Shown in pieces: positions 56,008 through 64,000 of a stretch of DNA of 64,000 bases. Each line of letters starts with the position of its first letter. The first letter of the stretch is position 1. Under the pieces are notes generated by a model. The model saw only the letters and a list, made by a program, of their open reading frames with translations, searched no databases and was not told the DNA's origin. The position numbers were made by a program, and so were the translations under genes. Source of the DNA: Apium graveolens (lineage: Eukaryota; Streptophyta; Magnoliopsida; Apiales; Apiaceae); NCBI RefSeq assembly GCF_009905375.1, contig NC_133648.1:308280565-308344564 (forward strand), given 5' to 3'.

Positions 56008-57033
56008 TGTTATTCCTAGTGGACTAACAATGAGATTTACAGAAGGGGGGTTGAATGTAAATCTCAAAACTTTTTCAAGTTTTGAGCAGTTTATGAAAGT
56101 TGTGTGTTCAAGAAGAACAAGTGTGTGAATTGCTTTAAGCTAATACAGACAGATATATATTCAAGCACAAATGTAAAGAACACAACAGACCTTAAAAACT
56201 TTTCTGGTGGATTTGTTGTTCCACCAGAGATGGTATTTTAGAAAATCTGTGATTAAACAATGTTGATCACAGCTGCATCCTAGTACAAACTAGATGAATT
56301 TTCTCTCAATATTTTTCTAAACAGCTCTGGAAAATCTCTCATCTAATTACTAGCTTCTACTTGGTTTATATATTACCAAGTGTACAAGTGAAGAACAATA
56401 TAAAATACAGTAATAAAATAAGATCTTCACTTGCTTCTTTTCCTGTTCACTCCAGTACTTTGTTGACTATTGCATCTTTGTACTAGAGAAGAACGGCTGC
56501 TTTTTCTGTTGTTCCTGAAATTCGGCTACCACATCTCAGTTGTCTCTATCAACCCATGTGCCTCTGTTTGTAGGTACAACTACCCCTTATCAACAGCTAA
56601 TCATCAGAACATCCGTTGAAGCTTTCATCCGTTGATGCACTCATCCGTTGAAGGATGTTATCCGTTGAAGCTTTCATCCGTTGATGCACTCATCCGTTGA
56701 AGGATGTTATCCGTTGATGACTTTATCCGTTGAAGCTTTAGAGACATCCGTTGAAGCTTAGCTTCTCATCCGTTGAAGGTCTTTAAGTCATCCGTTGATA
56801 CCACTTCACTTATACAAAATTACAAGGCATGAAGTATTTACAATTGACCTTCCTATCTGCATATCATCTAGTAGTCAACATGACTCATAGTTTCTCTCAA
56901 CTTCCAAGAATTACATTTTAAATACAGAGACTGAAATATGCTACAACACTAGACTTATTTCTAAGTAAAGCTACACCATCAACGGATAGCCAAAGTGGTC
57001 TTATCCGTTGAGGCTACAGACACTCCTAACAGG
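56008..57033 (-). mobile_element. 5' LTR of F2
   Basis: TGTTATTCCTAG...CACTCCTAACA, shorter at its U3 end than the F1 LTR. It contains 13 exact ATCCGTTGA words by hand count, 11 between 56608 and 56800 (including a duplicated block of about 65 bases) and an inverted pair near 56980/57000. Next to its outer end the phrase CCTAACAGGTAACTATTCACTGAAT occurs twice (about 57027 and 57061), so the true LTR end could also be at 57067. Confidence 0.8.
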
Positions 57034-57700
57034 TAACTATTCACTGAATGCACATACATTCCTAACAGGTAACTATTCACTGAATAGGTTCTTGGTATTC
57101 TAAGCAGTGAATTCATATTATCCGGATAGTCGCGATATGCTGAGAAGTATCCCTCACGATGTAGAATAAATGTGATTAATTAATTAATCATATTTAATAA
57201 ATTAGAGAATTTATATAAATAATGATAAAATAGTTTTATTATTATTTATTTCTACTACCGGCTTAATATTGAACCTACAGGGTCACACCATAAAAAGAAA
57301 ATGATTTAATGGTGGAGGAATTAATTAATAATGGCTAATAATTATTTATTTGTGAAATAAATAATTAATTGAAAAATTTAATAATTGATTAAATGAGATT
57401 TAATTGATTATAAATTAATTAAGAAAAGTTCTTAATATTATTAATTAAAGGATTTAATTTTTGGAAATTAAATCAAGAGAGAGAATTATTTCTAAAGTGT
57501 TTAGAAAAATGATTAATAATTAAAAGGTGTTTTAATTATTAATGAGAATAATAAATGGGATAATAATAATAATATTTATGGGAAAATTTCAGCTGAAAAT
57601 TTTGCGTATAAATACACTATTATAAACCCTATTTTTATTCCAACCCAAGAACCCAAAAACCCAAAAGTTTTAGAAAACCAAATTCTCTCCATCACCGGAA
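57034..57700 (+). mobile_element. 5' LTR remnant of E2
   Basis: From GGTAACTATTCACTGAAT the sequence matches 62645 onward in the 3' LTR, including the AT-rich core and TATA box (TATAAATACA at 57607). The match ends at AAATTCTCTCCATCACC (about 57694). After that the 5' copy has unrelated DNA in place of the end found in the 3' LTR. The start of the LTR is lost to the F2 insertion. Confidence 0.75.
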
Positions 57701-59009
57701 TGCGTTACAGGGCTTGTAACGTGTTCCTGTAATGCGTTACAGCCCGACTGTTCACATTAAATTTGATTTTCTGGGAGTTTCGTAACTCCGTTTTGGGCGT
57801 GCAATATATCGTTGGATTCGTTTTTCAGAGACGGATCTAATGGTGTGATCAAATTTTAGTTTATATAAAAGTTTTGAACTATTTATATTTCCATGAAGTG
57901 TTTTAAAGCTGTTTTTGACTGTTTTAATTGCTTTTAAATGCTTCATGTGATACATAGAGATGTATAATGCTTAGACCAATTTGCTAGATGATGTAACATG
58001 CCTACCTTGATGTTTATTCATGTTGATATATGTGATATATGCTTAGTTTATCATGCGATGATAGATTTAGGTGAACTTAAATGAACATAAGGCGTTTGTT
58101 AGACAACCTAGTATAGTGAAATTGTTTCATAACCTTAATAACAATATTATGAATACAATCATGAGATTCTTGTGTTTGTGAAACACGTAATTGAATATGA
58201 ATCTTCGATATGAGAGAAAGGATGATTCTGTCAACAACAGATTTCTATCTGTAAGAAAGGGTTATTAAGTGACGCCTCTTGACAATGCTCCACCCGATCT
58301 GGGAATCATCTGATTATCGATTATTGATTTGAAATATTTAATTCAAAAGTAAGAATCTCTTTATAATATGATTATGATTGTAACGTAATATAATCCCTCT
58401 AAAATTAAATAATATCAAGTAGTAATTGGCCAATGACACAACGGGCTTGTGTCGGTCATAGCCTTCCAACATGATAGAAAGTAGTTCTTATTTTTGAATC
58501 ATTGTCGGTTCGTGCTACAGCTGAGGGCTTTGATTTCGAAATAAGAAATACTTGTCTATTACATAGAGATGTGTACAATGAATAAGAATATAAAGGTCGG
58601 TACGTGCCACAGCCGTGGGCCTTTTGGGGACTGATTCAATTGTACGAAATCTTGGGTTAGACTTGACTTAGAATATTGAGTTTGTCGTGCCACAGCCGTG
58701 ACTCAATTATTCAAGAGGCTAAATTTTGATTAGGGAATAACATTAGATGTAATTGACAAGAGTTGTCTGCCTATTGAACATTACATGGCGGTTCGTGCTA
58801 CAGCCGGGGTTGTGTAATGGAATGTAGGATCCCTATTCCCACTAGCATTATGAATGCTTAATTTTTCACGTAGGGGGTTGAATAAATTAGATAAACTAGT
58901 GGGAGCCACTTCTGAATAAAGACCCGATTCATATAGTGTTTTAAAATGAAATCGAATATTTGCTAAGTGTTGTTATGTGTTTATCATTTACAGATTTACT
59001 TTGTACGTC
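57701..59009 (+). other. E2 leader, with TGCGTTACAG repeat and four CGTGCYACAGC words
   Basis: Non-coding. At 57701-57745 AATGCGTTACAG occurs twice with an inverted TGTAACG between, a small hairpin-forming unit. The word CGTGCTACAGC or CGTGCCACAGCCG lies at 58511, 58613, 58686 and 58794. A TTTACAG acceptor-like site lies 18 bases before the gag ATG. No convincing primer-binding site was found. Confidence 0.6.
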
Positions 59010-59865
59010 ATGTCTTCTGCACTATCACTCAGGAGCATACTAGATGCTCACAAATTGACTGGTCCTAATTATGTTGACTGGCTTCGAAACTTGAGAATTG
59101 TTCTCAGGATTGAGTAGCTGGAATACGCGATTGACTCACCTAAGCCTACTGAACCTGCTAGTGATGCACATAATGATGAACATGTTGTGTATCGTAGGTG
59201 GATAGATGATACAAATGTTGCTCAATGCATCATGCTAGCTTCCATGAACATTGAGCTACATAAGCAACATGAGCATATGGATGCTCACACTATCCTCATG
59301 CATCTACAAGAGTTGTATGATGTGGCAGGGAGGACAGCTCGATATGAGATATCGAAGGAGCTGTTCGGTTGTAGGATGTCTGAGGGATCATCTGTGAATG
59401 ACCATGTACTTAAGATGATCAATTTGATTGAACGTCTTGGACAACTTGGTTTTTCCATGGATGGGGAGCTGAGCCAAGACTTGGTCTTGCAATCGCTTCC
59501 GAGTTCGTTCTCGCAGTTTGTTGTGAACTTTCACATGAATAAGTTGGATGTCAGCCTGCCTGAACTCCACAACATGTTGAAGACTGCGGAATCGAATTTT
59601 CCCCCTAAGAAGAGTTATGTTCTTCTAATTGGTGAAGGTTCCAATCCTAAGAAAAGGAAGAGGAACTTTTCCAAGAAGAAGAAAGTAGGTGAAGAAAAGC
59701 CGGTTCCACCAAAAGCTGAAGACCCCAAGAGCAAAATTGTTTGCTTTCACTGTAACAAGGTGGGGCACTGAAAGAGGAACTGCAAGGTTTACCTTGCATA
59801 ATTGAAGAAGAAGAAGGGTAGTGAGACTCCCGCTTCTGATTCAGGTATGTTCATGATAGAAGTGA
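59010..59865 (+). pseudogene. Element E2 gag
   Basis: ATG 59010, MSSALSLRSILDAHKLTG. A stop near 59115 replaces Lys, and a TGA at 59769-59771 replaces the Trp of the zinc knuckle (CFHCNKVGH-stop-KRNC). The gag domain from 59187 is otherwise open. E1 has a different stop, so the two copies decayed independently after they separated. Confidence 0.8.
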
Positions 59866-61770
59866 ATATGTCATTAAATCAAATTTCTACTTGGGTATTA
59901 GAGACCGCTTGTGGTTCTCATATCTGCAATTTCTTGCAGGGACCAAGGAGAAGTAGGACTCTTAAGGAAGAGGAGGTGATTCTACTGATGGGAAATGGAG
60001 CAAGAGTTGCTGCTGAAGATGTAGAATCATTTCATTTACATATGCCTATGGGCAAGACTATTATTTTAAATAATTGTTATTTTGTTCCCTGGATTGTGAG
60101 GAATATTATTCCCATGTTAGACTTGGCTGGATTTTCATTTATTATTGAGAATAATGAATGTTCTATTCTTAAAGATAATATTCTTAATGGACGTGGTGCT
60201 TTAAATAATGGTCTGTATATATGTGACATAATTTACTTCAGATTGAACAAATTAATAAAAGAAAAGGGATGATGAAAATCTCACTTCATAGTGGCACTGC
60301 AGTCTCCATTTAGTAGACATGGAGAGAGGACTACAAATTTGCTAGGAATGGTACACACAGATGTATGTGGACCAATGTCTAAGCAAGCCATGGGTGGATT
60401 TTCATACTTCATTACTTTCATAGATGATAGATCTAGATTCGGATATGTGTTTGATGAAACACAAGTCCGAAGCCTTTGAAAAGTTCAAAGAGTATAAGTA
60501 TGAAGTGGAGAAACAACCAAACATAGTATTATAACTCTTCGATCAGATCGAGGTGGTGAATACTTTAAAGGAGTGTTTCTAGATTATCTCAAAGTAAATG
60601 GTATAGTCTCCCAGTGGACTCCTCCAGATTGGTATCTGAAAGGAGAAATCGAACTTTGTTAGACATAGTTCGGTCCATGATGAGCTATGAGAATCTTCCA
60701 GTATTCCTATGGGGTTATGCATTGGAAACCTCAACATACTTACTGAATAAGGTGCCTTCCAAATCTGTTCCTCAAACTCTGTATGAGATATGGAAAGAAA
60801 GGAAACCGAGTCTTAAACACGTTAAGATTTGGGGATGTCCAGCTTATGTCAAGTAAGTTGACCCAGATAAGCTGGAATATCGATCCGTAAAATGTAGTTT
60901 TATGGGATATCCTAAAGAGACTTTAGGGTATTACTTTTACACCGATCATCGGGTGTTTGTCTCCAGACATGCTACCTTCTTGGAAAAGGAGTTTATCCTT
61001 GAAGGAAACAGTGGGAGCAAAATTGAACTTGATGAAGTTCAAGAAGCACAAACTGCTACGGATCAAGTGGAAACACCTGTTCTGACTGAACAACCTTTTG
61101 TGGAATAGCTCATTCATAGGTCAGGGAGAGTGTATCGCTAACCTGAGAGGTAATATGGCCTTGTCATTGAGAATGACAATGAGTTGTCGATCATTGATGA
61201 TGACGACCCTGTGACCTATAATGAGGCTATGAGTAGTGTTGACTCAGAGAAATGGCATAGTGCCATGAAATCCAGAATGGAATCTATGTATACGGTATAC
61301 AAAAGATAGATTATAGCAGATGGCCAGGTGGAGACCTATAAGGCCAGGCTTGTGGCAAAAGGATTCAAACAAAGGCAATGGATTGACTTTGATGAAACCT
61401 TTTTACCTGTAGCCCTGTTAAAATCAGTTCGGATTTTGCTTGCGATTGCTACTTACTATGACTATGAGATCTGGCAATTAGCCAGATGGTTTTCTTTCCA
61501 AGAGAAATGAAAACCTAGTGTGTAAGCTGCTGCGAACCATATATGGTTTAAAGCAAGCTTCTCGAAAGATGGAACATTCGTTTTGATGAGACAATCAAAG
61601 AGTTTGATTTTATAAAAAACGTAGATGAACCATGCGTCTACAAAAGGGTTAGTGGGAGCGCGATAACATTTCTTGTGTTGTATTGAAATAGAGTTGACAC
61701 ACATAACAACATAGCAGACCCACTCACAAAGCTACTTTATGAAAGTCACTTTGATCGTCATAAAGACTAG
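59866..61770 (+). pseudogene. Element E2 pol: protease, integrase, collapsed RT/RNaseH
   Basis: The protease active site reads WVLETACGSHICN: the catalytic Asp is Glu (GAG at 59901), while E1 keeps Asp. Integrase core pieces FITFIDDRSRFG, LRSDRGGEYF-like and [12 protein letters not shown]-terminus HVKIWGCPAYVK and [14 protein letters not shown] pieces [20 protein letters not shown] and IWQ, then deletion scars near 61485 and 61685 at the same places as in E1, with an end at VDTHNNIADPLTKL. Stops are numerous (60857, 61108, 61140, 61508). Confidence 0.8.
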
Positions 61771-61804
61771 ATGGGTATTAGATACCAGAGTGATTGGCTT
61801 TAGT

Positions 61805-61817
61805 ACAAGTGGGAGAT
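61805..61817 (+). promoter_or_regulatory. Polypurine tract of E2
   Basis: AAGTGGGAGAT directly before the TGAAAGGAATATG that opens the 3' LTR. Confidence 0.85.
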
Positions 61818-63456
61818 TGAAAGGAATATGTCCTAAGTCCACTCATGTATTAGGATTTAGGAATAACTTCCTGTGTAATCTGTTTTGATTTCATTGATAT
61901 TAATAAAAGACTTGTTTTGTTTTTATTACGGGCTTTATCTATTTAAGTGTTTAAATAAGATATACCATAGTTTAGAGTAAAGCTTTTTATGGATTATGAT
62001 GAGATCATAATAGTGAGACCTAAAAGATGATAACTCTAAACTTAAATAGTTCATGATCGTAGGATTACTAACTGGTAATTAATAATCCGCAAAGATCGGT
62101 ACATACTATGCTTGCTTCATTATGAAGGATGTCTGTTCTCATAGACATTTGTGTGGTGACACTATAGCTAGTATGTAGGTGCTTATTATAGAATAAGTTC
62201 ACTGAACATGACTCGCACAGCTGAACAACTGATGGAGTTCACTCACGTGTCAGCAGTTGTTCACATAGTGATAGTTGTATAAGTATCCTTAGACTTGAGG
62301 TCATCATAGTCATCTTGTGTACACTGAACTATGCTTTGGTTTAGTTCTTAGTCTCCAGGGACAATTATTAGGGCTCTACTGGGTATAGGAATTTGTACAC
62401 GAAGATAGTGTATGATCAATAAAGGATCTACCCTTTCCAGTGAAGGAAGCGAATGTTCAAGGCTGATCCACTCATGCTAGTTCAGGAATCTCTGGCCAGA
62501 GTGAATGAAATTGGAAAGAAGTTTCTAATTTGCATAGAACTACGCATAGTAAATGGTAAGCAAGTGATTGAATTAGATAGGCTTGACACGAGATCCATGT
62601 CTTGTATTTAATCGGGACATTGTAGGGTAGAAGGAGTTTATTGTACGGTAACTATTCACTGAATATGTTCTTGATATTCTAAGCAGTGAATTCATATTAT
62701 CCGGATAGTCGCGATATGCTGAGAAGTATCCCTCACGATGTAGAATAAATTTGATTAATTAATTAATCATATTTAATAAATTAGAGAATTTATATAAATA
62801 ATGATAAAATAGTTTTATTATTATTTATTTCTACTACCGGCTTAATATTGAACCTACAGGGTCACACCATAAAAAGAGAATGATTTAATGGTGGAGGAAT
62901 TAATTAATAATGGCTAATAATTATTTATTTGTGAAATAAATAATTAATTGGCAAATTTAATAATTGATTAAATGAGATTTAATTGATTATAAATTAATTA
63001 AGAAAAGTTCTTAATATTATTAATTAAAGAGAGAGAGAATTATTTCTAAAGTGTTTAGAAAAATGATTAATAATTAAAAGGTGTTTTAATTATTAATGAG
63101 AATAATAAATGGGATAATAATAATAATATTTATGGGAAAATTTCAGCTGAAAATTTTGCCTATAAATACACTATTATAAACCCTATTTTTATTCCAACCC
63201 AAGAACCCAAAAACCTAAAACTTTTAGAAAACCAAATTCTCTCCACCTCCTCTTCCTTAACGTCGTTTTCTTGGTGGATACCGGTGGAGTTCACGTTTGA
63301 GGAGCAGCTGCTAAGGATCTCCGATCGTTGCTCTTGGATCGCATATTAAAGGTTAGTAATTGATCCCTATGTTTTTACCACGATTTATATGCTTTTATTT
63401 GGATTTTATGTGTGTAAAATTGTTTTCCCATGCCTTTGCTGCGATTAAAATCCATC
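61818..63456 (+). mobile_element. 3' LTR of E2
   Basis: 1639 bases, TGAAAGGAATATG...TTAAAATCCATCA. TATA box TATAAATAC at 63161. It matches the E1 LTR read on the other strand. The right edge is set where copia integrase coding sequence of G begins and by comparison with the E1 end (AAAAATCCAACA). Confidence 0.85.
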
Positions 63457-64000
63457 ACCTACTTGCTTAACAGACTCCCAAGAAAAACCTTGTGTGGACC
63501 AAATCCGTGTTTTTGGTTGCATAGCGTATATGAAAGAACCAAATGTGAACCTAAAAAAACTTGACAATAGGAGCAGAACTGTTGTGCATCTCGGAAAGGA
63601 GCCGGGAGTAAAGGTGTATAGATTGCTGGACCCAACAACGAAGAAAATTCATGTTAGTCGAGATATTGTGTTCGAAGAAGGGAAACCTTGGGACTGGAAT
63701 GTTGCGGAAGAATCACACACCTTGCACCCCGGAAATTTCTCAGTATTTACAAAACACCCGGTGGGGGAAATTGATGAACCCAACGAAGACCTAGAAAATT
63801 CATTGAATACACATGGAGAAATTGGAGAAACTGATAGTGACTATGTAACCAGTCCATATACCTCGAGCTCAAGCCAAAGTGGTGAGACAACTCCAAGCAA
63901 TGGTTCAGGATCAGAAACAGAAGAACAACCTGTGAAATATAGATCGCAGGGAGACATATATGATTTAACAGAGCCGATGGAACTGGAGGACGATGAACTC
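63457..64000 (+). CDS. Element G: copia integrase C-terminus and linker (partial)
   Basis: One frame open from 63457 to the window end (frame of 63473). It reads SPTCLTDSQEKP, IRVFGCIAYMKEPNVNLKKL, DNRSRTVVHLGKEPG, VYRLLDPTTKKIHVSRDIVF and EGKPWDW, the C-terminal part of a copia integrase. An acidic Ser/Thr/Glu-rich linker runs towards RT. The family differs from C, D, E and F. It is cut on the left by the LTR of E2 and appears undamaged where visible. Confidence 0.75.

Larger units (their letters stand above)
52283..57033 (-). mobile_element. Element F2: SIRE-type copia, 3' half lost in gap
   Basis: Same family and orientation as F1: 5' LTR (56008-57033), primer site, gag, and protease-integrase up to the gap. 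Unlike F1 its gag and the visible part of pol are uninterrupted, so it is the better copy. It sits inside the 5' LTR of E2, whose sequence resumes at 57034. Confidence 0.9.
57034..63456 (+). mobile_element. Element E2: deleted copia element, mirror partner of E1
   Basis: Plus-strand 5' LTR remnant, leader, gag, protease, integrase, RT/RNaseH scraps, polypurine tract and 3' LTR (61818-63456). The 5' end is cut by F2. It shares both internal deletions with E1, and the leader, gag and LTR align with E1 read on the other strand. It sits in the copia element G. Confidence 0.85.

Overview
This is a window of nuclear DNA from a plant, almost certainly a eudicot. It is AT-rich and made almost entirely of nested, mostly broken transposable elements. 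The support is internal: Ty1/copia and Ty3/gypsy pol proteins of plant type, LTRs with plant initiator-Met-tRNA primer sites, plant SINEs, a pogo-type DNA transposon, and a remnant of a plant H2A with a C-terminal SPKK tail. I lean towards an asterid such as Apiaceae but cannot prove it. No intact host gene is visible.

Layout. 1-1015: 3' part of a SIRE-like copia gag plus protease (element A). 1016-10514: a Ty3/gypsy element of the Tat type (B), with decayed protease-RT-RNaseH-second RNaseH-integrase on the plus strand and a spliced antisense gene with its own TATA box on the minus strand. 10534-11113: two gene-like remnants, one of them histone H2A. 11.4-13.8 kb: degenerate TTGCATAA-rich tandem DNA and telomere-like repeats. 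13810-15109: solo LTR with a perfect 5-bp target duplication. 15.2-15.6 kb: MULE transposase remnant. 16305-16525 and 18221-18350: two SINEs. 19594-20075: a MITE. 21378-23618: a pogo element with a decayed transposase. 24966-25862: LTR-like leader and gag start of a copia element (H).

25863-64000 is a nest of copia elements. C (minus strand) sits in H. D (plus strand) is cut by E1 (minus strand), which is cut by F1 (minus strand). After a 100-N assembly gap the order mirrors: F2 (minus strand) lies in E2 (plus strand), which lies in G (plus strand, running off the window). F1 and F2 are SIRE-type elements with a long third ORF downstream of pol. F2 keeps an uninterrupted 804-codon gag and is the youngest-looking coding unit here. 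E1 and E2 share the same internal deletions and so belong to a non-autonomous family.

The most unusual signal runs across unrelated elements. Each family carries its own short DNA word, repeated many times through its LTR or leader, its spacers and even its coding sequence. These are GGGCGCGCCC in B, ATCCGTTGA in F, TCAGAACTT in C, ATATCGACAAGTC in the solo LTR, CGTGCYACAGCCG in the E leader, and GTTGCATAA in the 11.7-13.7 kb region. In F the word is read in different frames and orientations as STD, SVE/SVD and HPL/YPL, so the nucleotide word and not the peptide appears to be maintained. This resembles the family-specific binding-site clusters of VANDAL transposons. I offer it as the main candidate for an undescribed element-encoded recognition system.
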